This document shows, one piece after another, positions 39,694 through 48,850 of a stretch of 64,000 nucleotides of DNA. The stretch spans positions 1,240,001 through 1,304,000 of the forward strand of contig NZ_CP092427.2 of the NCBI RefSeq assembly GCF_022374875.2, read 5' to 3'. Both the position numbers and the translations under genes were made by a program. The first letter of the stretch is position 1; every line of letters begins with the position of its first letter. The notes under the pieces are model-generated. The model was not told the origin of the DNA. It saw nothing but the letters and a program-made list of their open reading frames with translations, and did not search any database. The stretch comes from Mycolicibacterium rufum (GTDB lineage Bacteria > Actinomycetota > Actinomycetes > Mycobacteriales > Mycobacteriaceae).

Positions 39694-40184
39694 GCGCCGT
39701 GGTGATCGGCATCGGCAACGAGTTCCGGCGCGACGACGGAATCGGGCCGGCCGTCGCCGCCGCGGTGTCCCGCCTCGACCTGCCGGGGGTCACGGTGCAC
39801 AGCAGCGTCGGCGACCCCGGGGACCTCCTCGACGCCTGGGACGGTGTCGACGTGGCCGTGATCGTCGACGCCGTCGCCGGACCGGACGCGCACCCCGGCC
39901 GGCTCCGGCGGTGGACACCCGGCTTCGAGCGCTCGCCCGCATCGGTGAGCTCGCATGCGCTGGAACCGTTTTCGACCCATGCACTCGGCGTGGCCCTCGG
40001 CCGCGTTCCGCAGGACCTGGTCGTGCTCACCGTCGACGTCGCCGATGTCGGGCACGGTGTCGGCCTGTCCCCCGCGGTGCTCGCCGCGGTTCGCACCGCG
40101 GCGACGGCCGTGGTGGAGGAGATCGAACGGCGGGGACCTACGCCTCGAGATCGGGGACCAAAGACTCCTCAACCCGCTGGGTGA
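39690..40184 (+). CDS. Hydrogenase maturation endopeptidase
   Basis: The protein has 164 residues of the HycI/HybD/HoxW family: VIGIGNEFRRDDGIGPAVA at the N-terminus holds the conserved GxGNxxxxDDG with the nickel-binding acidic residue. The VIVDAVAGPDAHPGRL and SSHALEPFSTHALGV regions supply the other acidic/His ligands. It trims the C-terminal tail of HyhL after nickel insertion. GTG 39690 overlaps the hyhL stop (GTGA). Its last codons overlap the DosR-box-like site that precedes arcD. Confidence 0.9.
   Translation: MSAVVIGIGNEFRRDDGIGPAVAAAVSRLDLPGVTVHSSVGDPGDLLDAWDGVDVAVIVDAVAGPDAHPGRLRRWTPGFERSPASVSSHALEPFSTHALGVALGRVPQDLVVLTVDVADVGHGVGLSPAVLAAVRTAATAVVEEIERRGPTPRDRGPKTPQPAG
40151..40170. 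promoter_or_regulatory. DosR-box-like site upstream of arcDABC, inside the protease gene
   Basis: TCGGGGACCAAAGACTCCTC keeps GGGAC, AAAG and CTCC at DosR-box spacing. It lies within the last 35 bases of the protease coding sequence, about 80 bp before the arcD ATG. It could give the arc operon its own hypoxic promoter apart from the hydrogenase transcript. Matched by eye. Confidence 0.55.
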
Positions 40185-40247
40185 GGCCCATAACGTCTGC
40201 AGACACGAAGGCGGCGACCGCTGCCCTCGACGAGGTGGGAGACGACG

Positions 40248-41732
40248 ATGTCACAGTCCGTAATTCCAGGCCCCGCCACACCGACGCACCGACCTCCGGC
40301 GGTCACCGCGGGCTTGGGGCTGGCCGCCCTGACCGCGCTGGTCGTCGGATCGATGATCGGCAGCGGCATCTTCGCGCTGCCGTCGCAGATGGCGGGCAGC
40401 GCAGCACCCGGCCCGCTGATCATCGGCTGGGCGGTCACCGGTGTCGGCATGCTGATGCTCGCGTTCGTGTTCCAGACGCTGGCGACCCGTAAGCCCGATG
40501 TCGACGGTGGCGTCTACGGTTACGCGCGCGCCGGTTTCGGCAATTACATCGGTTTCACCTCGGCGTTCGGCTACTGGATGTCGGCGTGGGTGGGCAACGT
40601 CGCCTACCTGGTGCTGCTGTTCTCGACGCTCGGCTACTTCTTCCCCGCCTTCGAGGGCGGGGCCACGGTGGCCGCGATCATCGGCGCGTCGGTGGTGTTG
40701 TGGATCGTGCACGCGATGACGCTGCGTGGCGTGCAGACGGCCGCGCTGGTCAACGTCGTGGTCACCGTCGCCAAGGTGGTGCCGATCCTGGTGTTCATCG
40801 CGATCGCCGCCGTCGGCTTCAAGGCGGGACTGTTCGCCGCGGACTTCTGGGGCAAAACGACGCAGATCGACGGGGCGCCGTTGGGCGACACCATGACTCA
40901 GGTCAAGAACATGATGCTGGTGACGGTGTGGGTGTTCATCGGCATCGAGGGCGCCGCGGTGTACTCGCAGCGGGCCGCCAAGCGCAGCGATGTCGGCCGG
41001 GCCACGGTGTTGGGCTTCCTGGGGGTGCTCGCGCTGCTGCTGCTGGTCAATCTGCTGTCCTACGGGCTGATGGCCCAGGCCGAACTGGCCGGCGTGCCCG
41101 ATCCGTCGATGGCCGGCGTGCTCGAGAACCAGGTCGGCAGCTGGGGCTCGGCGTTCATCTCGATCGGTCTGGTCGTCTCGCTGCTCGGCGCCCTGATCGC
41201 CTGGGTGCTGCTGTGCGTGGAGATCCTGCGCCTGCCCGCGCTGGAGAACGTGATGCCCAAGGCGCTGGCCAAGGAGAACCGCCACGGCGCACCGGCCACC
41301 GCGCTGTGGCTGACCAACCTGTGCGTGCAGGCGCTGCTGCTGTGGACCCTGGCCAACGAGAGCACCTACACCAACCTGATCTACCTCGCGACGTCGTTGA
41401 TCCTGCTGCCCTACCTGTGGTCCGCGGCGTACCAGGTGCTGCTGGCGGTGCGCGGGGAGACCTACGAGAACGGCCGCGGACGGATGCGCGACCTGGCTGT
41501 CGGGGCGATCGCCCTCGTCTACGCGGTGTGGCTGGTCTATGCCGGCGGTTGGCAGTACGTGCTGATGGCGGCGGTGTTCTATCTGGTCGGAACGGCGCTC
41601 TACGTGTGGGCGCGCAAGGAGAGCAAACTGCCGGTGTTCACCCGTGCCGAACTGGCCGTGGTGGCGGTCGTGGCGGCGATGTCGGTCCTGGCGATCGCGT
41701 TGCTGGCCACCGGACATCTGGCCGTGCTGTGA
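40248..41732 (+). CDS. arcD: Arginine:ornithine antiporter (ArcD, APC family)
   Basis: The protein has 494 residues with about 12-13 transmembrane segments. Typical features of the basic amino-acid antiporter family are [20 protein letters not shown] in segment 1, [18 protein letters not shown] and [20 protein letters not shown]. It would exchange external arginine for ornithine without energy cost. The ATG at 40248 is preceded by GAGGTGGGAGA. Its stop overlaps the arcA GTG. The following arcABC genes make the substrate assignment firm. Confidence 0.9.
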   Translation: MSQSVIPGPATPTHRPPAVTAGLGLAALTALVVGSMIGSGIFALPSQMAGSAAPGPLIIGWAVTGVGMLMLAFVFQTLATRKPDVDGGVYGYARAGFGNYIGFTSAFGYWMSAWVGNVAYLVLLFSTLGYFFPAFEGGATVAAIIGASVVLWIVHAMTLRGVQTAALVNVVVTVAKVVPILVFIAIAAVGFKAGLFAADFWGKTTQIDGAPLGDTMTQVKNMMLVTVWVFIGIEGAAVYSQRAAKRSDVGRATVLGFLGVLALLLLVNLLSYGLMAQAELAGVPDPSMAGVLENQVGSWGSAFISIGLVVSLLGALIAWVLLCVEILRLPALENVMPKALAKENRHGAPATALWLTNLCVQALLLWTLANESTYTNLIYLATSLILLPYLWSAAYQVLLAVRGETYENGRGRMRDLAVGAIALVYAVWLVYAGGWQYVLMAAVFYLVGTALYVWARKESKLPVFTRAELAVVAVVAAMSVLAIALLATGHLAVL

Positions 41733-42985
41733 GCGCGCCGTCGCGGCTGGGGGTGTGGTCGGAGGCCGGGACGCTGCGCCGCGTGCTGGTCTGCGCGCCG
41801 GGACTCGCCCATCAGCGGCTCACCCCGGAGAATTGCAACGAGCTGCTCTTCGACGACGTGATCTGGTTGCAGCAGGCCCGCCGCGACCACTTCGATTTCG
41901 TCGCGAAGATGGAGGACCACGGCGTGGAGGTCCTCGAGCTCCAGGATCTGCTCGCCGAGGTGATGGCCATCCCCGAGGCGCGGGACTGGGTGCTCGACCG
42001 CAAGGTCACCGACGACCTGGTGGGACTGGGCCTGCATCGCCCGATCCGGTCCTGGCTGGAGGAGCTCCCGTGGGATCGCCTGGCGGAGTTCCTGATCGGC
42101 GGCGTGTCCTACCAGGACGTGCCCGCGGAGGTGGGCGGTGACTTCCTGGCCGCCTTCCGTGAGCTCGACCCCGCGGGCTTCGTGTTGCGGCCGCTGCCGA
42201 ACACCCAGTTCATGCGGGACAACAGCGCGTGGATCTTCGGCGGGGTGACCCTGAACCCGATGTACTGGCCGGCGCGGCGGCAGGAGACGCTGCTGACCAC
42301 GGCGGTCTACAAGTTCCATCCCGCCTTCGCCGACGAGAAATTCGACATCTGGCTCGGCGACCCGGAAACCGTGGCGCGCGATCACGGTTCGGCGACCCTC
42401 GAGGGCGGTGACGTGATGCCGATCGGCAAGGGCACCGTGGTGATCGGCATGGGCGAGCGCTCGTCGCACCAGGCGATCACGCAGGTGGCCCGCAATCTGT
42501 TCGCGGCGGGGGCCGCGGAGCGGGTCATCATCGCCAGCCTGCCGAAGTCGCGGGCGGCGATGCATCTCGACACGGTGTTCACGTTCTGCGACTACGACCT
42601 GATCACCGCCTACGCACCGATCGTCGACGGGATCGTGCCGTTCAGCCTGCGCCCGGACGACCGGTCACCGTCGGGCCTGGACATCCGGCGGGAACGCACC
42701 GGCCTGGTCGACACCATCGGTGACGCGGTGGGCGTGAAGTTCCGCGTCGTGAGCACCGCGGGCGATGTGTACGGCGTGCAGCGCGAGCAGTGGGACGACG
42801 GCAACAACGTCGTGGCGCTGCGTCCCGGTGTGGTGATCGGCTACGACCGCAACATCCTGACCAACACGGCGCTGCGCAAAGCCGGCGTCGAGGTCGTCAC
42901 CATCACGGCCAGCGAACTCGGCCGCGGCCGCGGCGGCGGACGCTGTATGACCTGCCCCATCGCGCGCGACCCGCTCTACACCTGA
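41729..42985 (+). CDS. arcA: Arginine deiminase (ArcA)
   Basis: The protein has 418 residues. Catalytic features are [11 protein letters not shown], the His in [12 protein letters not shown], and the nucleophilic Cys in [17 protein letters not shown] at the C-terminus. The substrate loop reads [13 protein letters not shown], where the family more often has FTRDP or similar. It hydrolyses arginine to citrulline and ammonia. GTG 41729 overlaps the arcD stop. Confidence 0.93.
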   Translation: MSAPSRLGVWSEAGTLRRVLVCAPGLAHQRLTPENCNELLFDDVIWLQQARRDHFDFVAKMEDHGVEVLELQDLLAEVMAIPEARDWVLDRKVTDDLVGLGLHRPIRSWLEELPWDRLAEFLIGGVSYQDVPAEVGGDFLAAFRELDPAGFVLRPLPNTQFMRDNSAWIFGGVTLNPMYWPARRQETLLTTAVYKFHPAFADEKFDIWLGDPETVARDHGSATLEGGDVMPIGKGTVVIGMGERSSHQAITQVARNLFAAGAAERVIIASLPKSRAAMHLDTVFTFCDYDLITAYAPIVDGIVPFSLRPDDRSPSGLDIRRERTGLVDTIGDAVGVKFRVVSTAGDVYGVQREQWDDGNNVVALRPGVVIGYDRNILTNTALRKAGVEVVTITASELGRGRGGGRCMTCPIARDPLYT

Positions 42986-43013
42986 CCTCCCGAACCGACC
43001 CGAAGGACCGATC

Positions 43014-44018
43014 GTGGCGTTCAACAACCGAAACCGGAGTCTGCTCAGCCTCGTTCACCACAGCGAGCGCGACCTGCACTATCTGCTCGACCTCTCACGT
43101 GACCTCAAACGCGCGAAATACACGGGGCTGTCGCGACCCAGCCTGACCGGCAAGAACATCGCATTGATCTTCGAGAAGACCTCGACGCGCACCCGCTGCG
43201 CGTTCGAGGTGGCCGCCTACGACGAGGGCGCTCACGTCACTTACATCGACCCGGCCTCGTCGCAGATCGGCCACAAGGAGTCGATGAAGGACACCGCGCG
43301 GGTGCTGGGCCGCATGTACGACGCGATCGAGTACCGCGGCGCCGGCCAGGCGACGGTCGAGGAACTCGCCGAGTACGCCGGGGTGCCGGTGTTCAACGGA
43401 CTGACCGACGAGTTCCACCCCACCCAGATGCTCGCCGACGTGCTGACCATGACCGAGCACTGCCCGAAGCCGTTGACCGACATCTCCTTCGCCTTCGTCG
43501 GCGACGGCCGCAACAACGTCGCCAACTCGCTGCTGCTGATCGGCGCGAAGCTGGGCATGGACGTGCGCATCGGTGCGCCGCAGGAGCTGATGCCGCATGC
43601 CGACCACGTATCGCTGTGCGAGGGATTCGCCGCCGCCTCCGGAGCGTCGCTGACCCTCACCGACGATCCGGTCAAGGCGGTCAGCGGCGTCGACTTCATC
43701 TACACCGACGTCTGGGTGTCGATGGGCGAACCGCTCGACACGTGGGGCCGGCGCATCGAGTTGCTGCTGCCCTTCCAGGTCAACAGCGCCCTGATGGCCG
43801 CCGCGGGCAATCCGCGGGTGAAGTTCATGCACTGCCTGCCGGCGTTTCACAACGGGGAGACGACGCTCGGCGCCCAGATCGCCGAGCAGTACCCGAACCT
43901 GCGCAACGGTATCGAGGTCACCGAGGAGGTGTTCGAGAGTCCGGCGAACATTGCGTTCGAGCAGGCCGAGAACCGGATGCACACCATCAAAGCGGTTCTC
44001 GTCTCGGCGCTGACGTGA
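43014..44018 (+). CDS. arcB: Catabolic ornithine carbamoyltransferase (ArcB)
   Basis: The protein has 334 residues. Carbamoyl-phosphate loop [24 protein letters not shown], and the ornithine-site [15 protein letters not shown] are all intact. The start is GTG 43014 with GAAGGA about 6 bp upstream. In this operon it runs towards carbamoyl phosphate and ornithine from citrulline, unlike the biosynthetic argF. It lies 28 bp after arcA and 10 bp before arcC. Confidence 0.93.
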   Translation: MAFNNRNRSLLSLVHHSERDLHYLLDLSRDLKRAKYTGLSRPSLTGKNIALIFEKTSTRTRCAFEVAAYDEGAHVTYIDPASSQIGHKESMKDTARVLGRMYDAIEYRGAGQATVEELAEYAGVPVFNGLTDEFHPTQMLADVLTMTEHCPKPLTDISFAFVGDGRNNVANSLLLIGAKLGMDVRIGAPQELMPHADHVSLCEGFAAASGASLTLTDDPVKAVSGVDFIYTDVWVSMGEPLDTWGRRIELLLPFQVNSALMAAAGNPRVKFMHCLPAFHNGETTLGAQIAEQYPNLRNGIEVTEEVFESPANIAFEQAENRMHTIKAVLVSALT

Positions 44019-44028
44019 GGCTGACCTG

Positions 44029-44937
44029 ATGCGCATCGTGATCGCCCTGGGCGGCAACGCGCTGCTGCGCCGCGGGCAGCCGATGACCGCGGAGAACCAG
44101 CGGGAGAACATCGCCGCCGCCGCCGAACGGATCGCGGACGTCGCGGCGGGCAACGAGATCGTCGTCGCCCACGGCAACGGACCGCAGGTCGGCCTGCTGG
44201 CTCTGCAGGCCGCCGCCTACCGCGAGGTCGACCCCTATCCGCTCGATGTGCTGGGCGCCCAGACCGAGGCGATGATCGGCTACGTCATCGAGCAGGAATT
44301 GGGCAACGTGCTGCCGCCCGACCAGCCGCTGGCGACCGTGCTCACGATGATCGAGGTGGACCCGGCCGACCCTGCCTTCGCCCACCCCACCAAACCCATC
44401 GGGCCGGTCTACGACCGCGCCACGGCCGAGCGGCTGGCCGCCGCCGGCGGATGGACCATCGCGCCCGACGGGGACATGTTCCGGCGGGTGGTGGCCAGCC
44501 CGAAACCGCGGCGCATCTTCGAGATCGGGCCGATCCGCACGCTCGTCGAACACGGGACGATGGTGATCTGCGCCGGCGGCGGAGGCATCCCGACCATGTA
44601 CGGCGCCGACGGCGCCCTGCACGGGGTGGAGGCCGTCATCGACAAGGATCTCGCGTCGGCGCTGCTCGCCGAGCAGCTCGACGCCGACCTGCTCGTCATC
44701 GCCACCGACGTCGACGGCGTCTACACCGGCTGGGGGACACCCGAGCAGACGCGGCTGGACCGGGTGACCCCCGGCGAGCTCGACGGCATGGATTTCGCGA
44801 CCGGGTCGATGGGACCCAAGGTCGACGCCGCGTGCGGCTTCGCCCGGGCCACCGGCCGCGACGCGGTGATCGGGGCGCTGACCGACATCGTCGGAATCGT
44901 CAAGGGCCACGCGGGAACCCGGGTCACAACGGGCTGA
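44029..44937 (+). CDS. arcC: Carbamate kinase (ArcC)
   Basis: The protein has 302 residues. N-terminal [67 protein letters not shown] and a C-terminal [11 protein letters not shown] are diagnostic. It converts carbamoyl phosphate and ADP to ATP, ammonia and CO2, so the operon yields one ATP per arginine without respiration. It is the last gene of the arc operon and is followed by an inverted repeat before the convergent otsB1. Confidence 0.93.
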   Translation: MRIVIALGGNALLRRGQPMTAENQRENIAAAAERIADVAAGNEIVVAHGNGPQVGLLALQAAAYREVDPYPLDVLGAQTEAMIGYVIEQELGNVLPPDQPLATVLTMIEVDPADPAFAHPTKPIGPVYDRATAERLAAAGGWTIAPDGDMFRRVVASPKPRRIFEIGPIRTLVEHGTMVICAGGGGIPTMYGADGALHGVEAVIDKDLASALLAEQLDADLLVIATDVDGVYTGWGTPEQTRLDRVTPGELDGMDFATGSMGPKVDAACGFARATGRDAVIGALTDIVGIVKGHAGTRVTTG

Positions 44938-44940
44938 CCG

Positions 44941-45003
44941 CGCCGACTGTGTAACGCGGTACGCCTCGACCGGCGCGTCGCGGACGACACCGCACAGTCG
45001 GCG
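44941..45003. terminator. 11-bp inverted repeat between convergent arcC and otsB1
   Basis: CGCCGACTGTG (44941-44951) pairs perfectly with CACAGTCGGCG (44993-45003) across 41 bases that are themselves G+C-rich. It fills the gap between two convergent genes, so a bidirectional transcription terminator is likely. There is no U-run, as is usual in mycobacteria. Confidence 0.5.
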
Positions 45004-45022
45004 GCCGCCGCGGCGGCGCGGG

Positions 45023-48000
45023 TCACTGGTCGAAGGCGACGGTCCCCCCGGCGCGCAGCGTCTGCTCCACCCCGCGGCATTCCACCAGCACCGGGGACGC
45101 GTCGCCGGGCTCGGCGGACAGCGTTGCGCTGCGCCCGCTGACCCCCAGCCGCAGCCGGTGACCGCGGTAGCGGAAGGTGAACTCCAGTCTGCCGAGCGCG
45201 GCAGGCCACAGCGGGCCCAGCACGATCCGGTCGCGGCGGATCTCCAGACCCGTGAAGCACCGCTGCAGCAGGTCGATGCTGCCGGTCATGGCCGCCAGAT
45301 GGATGCCCTCGGCGGTCGTGCCCTGCTGGATGTCGACCACGTCGGAGGCCAGGGCCTGCGCGAAGTACTCCATGGCCTGCGCGCGATTCCCGCGGGCCAC
45401 CACCCAGGCGTGCACCACGGCGCTCAGCGTCGAACCGTGGGAGGTGCGGGCCTGGTAGTAGTCGATGGTCGCTGGGATCTGGTCAGGGGTGAAGCGATAG
45501 CCGAGCCGGTCGAAGAGCTCGTAGAGTTCGTCGGCGGAGAGCAGATAGAACAACATCAGCGCGTCGGCCTGCTTGGAGGCCTTGTAGTTGTTGGGGCTGT
45601 CGTTCTCGGCTTCGAGGATGCGGTCGAGTCGCTGCATGTTCTCGTAGCGGGCACGGTAGGCCGCCCAGTCCAGCTCGGCCAGCTTCTCGTAGCCTTCGAA
45701 CTGGCTGATCACCCCGTCGTGGAATGGCACGAACATCCGCCTGCTGACGTCGTCCCAGCGTGCGAGCTCCCCGTCGTCGATGCCGAGGCTCTCCAGCAGC
45801 GCGAGCCGGTAGTACATCGGAATGCGTTCGAGCGCTTCGAGAGTGCGGGCGATCACCCACACCGCGAGGACATTGCTGTAGGCGTTGTTGTCGATACCGT
45901 CATACTCGCGCCCGGGGTATCCGGAGTGGAATTCGTCGGGCCCGATCACCCCGCGGATCACGTAGCGCTGCCGCTCGTCGTCGAACTCGGCGCGGCTGAC
46001 CCAGAACCGGCTGATCTCGGCGAGCATCTCCGCGCCGTAGTCGATCAGGAAGCCGATGTCGCCGGTGACCTGGTAGTGCTGCCACACGTTGTAGGCGATC
46101 GCCAGGCCGATGTGGTGGGCGCGGGCACTGGCGTCGGGATTCCAGCGCCCCGACTTCGGATTCAGATGCAGGCGTTGGCTTTCCTCGCGGCCGTCACTGC
46201 CCGACTGCCACGGGAACATCGCGCCGACGTGACCGGCCGCCAGTGCAGCACGGCGCGCTTCGGGCAACCGGCGGTAGCGGTACATCAGCAGCGAGCGCGT
46301 CACCTTCGGCAGCCGCAGATTGGTCACCGGGAAGACGAACAACTCGTCCCAGAACACGTGGCCGCGGTACGCCTCGCCGTGCAGGCCGCGGGCAGGCACC
46401 CCCACGTCGAGGTCGGCGGTGTGCGGCGACAGCGTCTGCAGCAGATGCAACTGGTGCAGCCGCACGATGCGCAGAAGGTCGGCGTCGCGGCCCATCTCGA
46501 TGTTGAAGCGCTCCCACAGATGCGCCCACGCCAACCGGTGGCCGTGCTCGAGGGAGGCGACGTCGCCGACACGCTGCAGTTCCCGCTCCGCGGCCACCAC
46601 GGGACCCGAGATGCCGTGGTCGCGGCTGGTGAACACGCAGACCACCTTCTCCAGCGTGGCGGACTGGCCGGTGTGCAGATCGGCGCTGAGCCGGTGACCG
46701 ACGCAGGCGTGCTCGGCGAACGCCACGCACTCCGTCGGTGTGTCACCGGCGTGCAGCGTGTTGCGCGCCGCGACGGCGATGCCGATGCCCGACTCGACGG
46801 TCTCCGCGGCCAGCAGCACCGCACCCGCCGACAGTTCGTGCGTGCCGACGACGTCGAGGTGACGCGACGCCAGGTCGCGGTAGCGGTCCACGCCCCGGTT
46901 GGCCACCGCGCCGTCGACATACGAGCGGAATTCGACTCGGCCCGACCAGTTCAGCGCCTCGACCGTCGTGGTCAGTGCGGCGACGTGCGGCTGGTGCATC
47001 GCGACGAAACGCTTCTGGCGCACCCGGATGTCGCGGCCGTCGGCGTCGGTGAACAGGAACTCCCGCGACAGCGTGGCCCGCCGCAGGTCCAGGGTCACCA
47101 GATAGGAGGAGACGACGACGTCGTCGATGGCGAACCACGGGCCGCCGTCGACGCGGAACGTCACCGGCAGCCAGTTCGGCAGGTTCACCAGGCTCTCGTT
47201 GTCGATGGTGACGCCCGCGACGGTGTCGGTGAGACGGTCGTAGACCCCTGCCACATAGGTGCCCGGGTAGTGGAACTGCCCCGCATCGCATTCCGGCGCC
47301 GCACCCCGCACCGCCAGATAGCCGTTGCCCGTGGTGCACAGTGCTTCGCGCAGCTTCTCGTCCTCACGGCGGTATCCGCCGAAGGTCATCGTCCACGGAT
47401 CGTTGAGGATGTCGTGGTCAGCGGTCAACTGCTCGGCGATCTTCTCGAGGAACTCGCACACCGCCTCGGGGTCCAGGAGCGCGAACCGCGCGGCCGAGCG
47501 CCTGTCCCCCGTCTCGGCGCTGCGGACGGCGATCCCGATTCCCTTGTGCCGCACCGCGTCGAAGCCGTCCTCGTCGGTCAGATCGTCGCCGATGTAGAGG
47601 GGCAGCAACAGATCCGCGCTGTCGATGCGCTCGAGGATCCAGTCGATGGTCCTGCCCTTGCCCCATTCGACGTCGGGGCGCAGCTCGATGACCTTGCGGC
47701 CGCCGGTCACGCGTAGGTGGTGACGCTGTCCGAGCACCCGGACCGCTGCCATCACCTCGTCGACCCGCTCGGCCGCCACGGCTCGGTAGTGCACGGCGAC
47801 CGAGAATCGCTTGTCCTCGATGAGAAGTCCTTCGACAGAGGACAATTGGTCTTGCAGTTCCTCGCGGGCCTCCTGCAGCGCACGCACCGCCGCCACGCCG
47901 GCCTCGTTCTCGTGACGCGTACCGTCGGGCGCGACGAGCTCGAAGCCGTGGCTGCCCGCGTACCACAGGCCGGGCACCCCGACCCGGTCCCGGATGTCGG

Positions 48001-48652
48001 CCAGGGCGCGACCGCTGATGATCGCGACGGGGCAACGCGCGGCGAGCGCCGCGAGCACCTTGTCGGCGCCGGGAACCAGCGTGGCGGAGGTGGGTTCACC
48101 GACGATCTCGGACAGTGTGCCGTCGTAATCGAGCATGACGACCGGCTGGCGGGTTTCCAGCAGCCCGGCGAACTCGCTGTAGGACTGCAGCGCGTCGGCC
48201 ATCTCCGAGGTGCGCCGAAAGCTGTCGCGCACGGACACCGCCACGAGGTCGGCGACCACGACGTCGGCTCCGCGACTGCGCAGCGCGTCACCGCGGCCCC
48301 TGCTGTCGAGCCCGATCACCAGCCCGAAGCCGCCGTCACGGCCGGCCGCGACACCCTCCTCGGTGGTTTCCACCACGACGCAGCGGCCCGGGTGCACGCC
48401 CAGCCGACGCGCGGTCTCCAGCAGCATCCGATCGGGCTCGACGTCGTCGACCGTCGCGGCGAACACGCCCGACAGGCCCGCGGCGGCGATCACGTCGGCC
48501 GTGTGCGGACGGCTCGAGTACACGGCGGCCTTGATGTCGTCGGCGGCGAGCCTGCGGACGAAGTCGACCGTGGACTCGACCACCCCCACGCCGTCGAGGT
48601 CGAAGATCACTGCGTCGTGGTAGCGGGGGTCCACGAACACCGGCAGCGACAT
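45023..48652 (-). CDS. otsB1: Trimodular HAD/trehalose-6-phosphate-phosphatase/GH65 protein (OtsB1)
   Basis: The protein has 1209 residues. Module 1 (about 1-150) is HAD-like (DAVIFDLDGVGVVEST). Module 2 (about 165-410) is a trehalose phosphatase (VVMLDYDGTLSEIV, SGRALADIRDRVG, GDDLTDEDGFDAV). Module 3 (about 425-1200) is a GH65 kojibiose/trehalose-phosphorylase-like hydrolase with the acid Glu in VIGPDEFHSGY. It parallels M. tuberculosis Rv2006. ATG 48652 is chosen because GAGGAG lies 7 bp upstream. The open frame continues far upstream but is antisense to ppsA. Three DosR-box-like sites lie upstream. Confidence 0.9.
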   Translation of the reverse strand: MSLPVFVDPRYHDAVIFDLDGVGVVESTVDFVRRLAADDIKAAVYSSRPHTADVIAAAGLSGVFAATVDDVEPDRMLLETARRLGVHPGRCVVVETTEEGVAAGRDGGFGLVIGLDSRGRGDALRSRGADVVVADLVAVSVRDSFRRTSEMADALQSYSEFAGLLETRQPVVMLDYDGTLSEIVGEPTSATLVPGADKVLAALAARCPVAIISGRALADIRDRVGVPGLWYAGSHGFELVAPDGTRHENEAGVAAVRALQEAREELQDQLSSVEGLLIEDKRFSVAVHYRAVAAERVDEVMAAVRVLGQRHHLRVTGGRKVIELRPDVEWGKGRTIDWILERIDSADLLLPLYIGDDLTDEDGFDAVRHKGIGIAVRSAETGDRRSAARFALLDPEAVCEFLEKIAEQLTADHDILNDPWTMTFGGYRREDEKLREALCTTGNGYLAVRGAAPECDAGQFHYPGTYVAGVYDRLTDTVAGVTIDNESLVNLPNWLPVTFRVDGGPWFAIDDVVVSSYLVTLDLRRATLSREFLFTDADGRDIRVRQKRFVAMHQPHVAALTTTVEALNWSGRVEFRSYVDGAVANRGVDRYRDLASRHLDVVGTHELSAGAVLLAAETVESGIGIAVAARNTLHAGDTPTECVAFAEHACVGHRLSADLHTGQSATLEKVVCVFTSRDHGISGPVVAAERELQRVGDVASLEHGHRLAWAHLWERFNIEMGRDADLLRIVRLHQLHLLQTLSPHTADLDVGVPARGLHGEAYRGHVFWDELFVFPVTNLRLPKVTRSLLMYRYRRLPEARRAALAAGHVGAMFPWQSGSDGREESQRLHLNPKSGRWNPDASARAHHIGLAIAYNVWQHYQVTGDIGFLIDYGAEMLAEISRFWVSRAEFDDERQRYVIRGVIGPDEFHSGYPGREYDGIDNNAYSNVLAVWVIARTLEALERIPMYYRLALLESLGIDDGELARWDDVSRRMFVPFHDGVISQFEGYEKLAELDWAAYRARYENMQRLDRILEAENDSPNNYKASKQADALMLFYLLSADELYELFDRLGYRFTPDQIPATIDYYQARTSHGSTLSAVVHAWVVARGNRAQAMEYFAQALASDVVDIQQGTTAEGIHLAAMTGSIDLLQRCFTGLEIRRDRIVLGPLWPAALGRLEFTFRYRGHRLRLGVSGRSATLSAEPGDASPVLVECRGVEQTLRAGGTVAFDQ

Positions 48653-48726
48653 GCTCACGCTCCTCACACCCACTCTGACAGCGGTCATCTGAATGCCCCA
48701 TGTGATCCTCTGATCGGCCGCGCACA

Positions 48727-48746
48727 CCAGGGCAGGAAGTCCCTCG
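48727..48746. promoter_or_regulatory. DosR-box-like site 1 of 3 between otsB1 and ppsA
   Basis: Read on the minus strand the core is GGGACTTCCTGCCCTGG, a good DosR-type half-site pair; the plus-strand 20-mer is CCAGGGCAGGAAGTCCCTCG. It is the site nearest to otsB1. Confidence 0.6.
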
Positions 48747-48754
48747 TTGCGCGG

Positions 48755-48774
48755 TCGGGGACCTTCTGCCCTCG
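48755..48774. promoter_or_regulatory. DosR-box-like site 2 of 3 between otsB1 and ppsA
   Basis: TCGGGGACCTTCTGCCCTCG matches GGGAC-CTTNN-GCCCT, the frequent natural form of the DosR box. It is separated from site 1 by 8 bp and from site 3 by 3 bp, which is close enough for cooperative binding. Confidence 0.68.
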
Positions 48775-48777
48775 GCA

Positions 48778-48797
48778 TTCGGGACCTTCGGCGCGGC
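48778..48797. promoter_or_regulatory. DosR-box-like site 3 of 3 between otsB1 and ppsA
   Basis: TTCGGGACCTTCGGCGCGGC keeps the TTCGGGAC half perfectly and a partial second half GGC. It lies about 55 bp before the ppsA ATG, the usual position for DosR activation near a -35 element. Confidence 0.58.
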
Positions 48798-48850
48798 GCT
48801 GTGGCCCTCGGACGGTACGCGGGCCGGTCGCGGGCGCAGAGGCTGGACGC

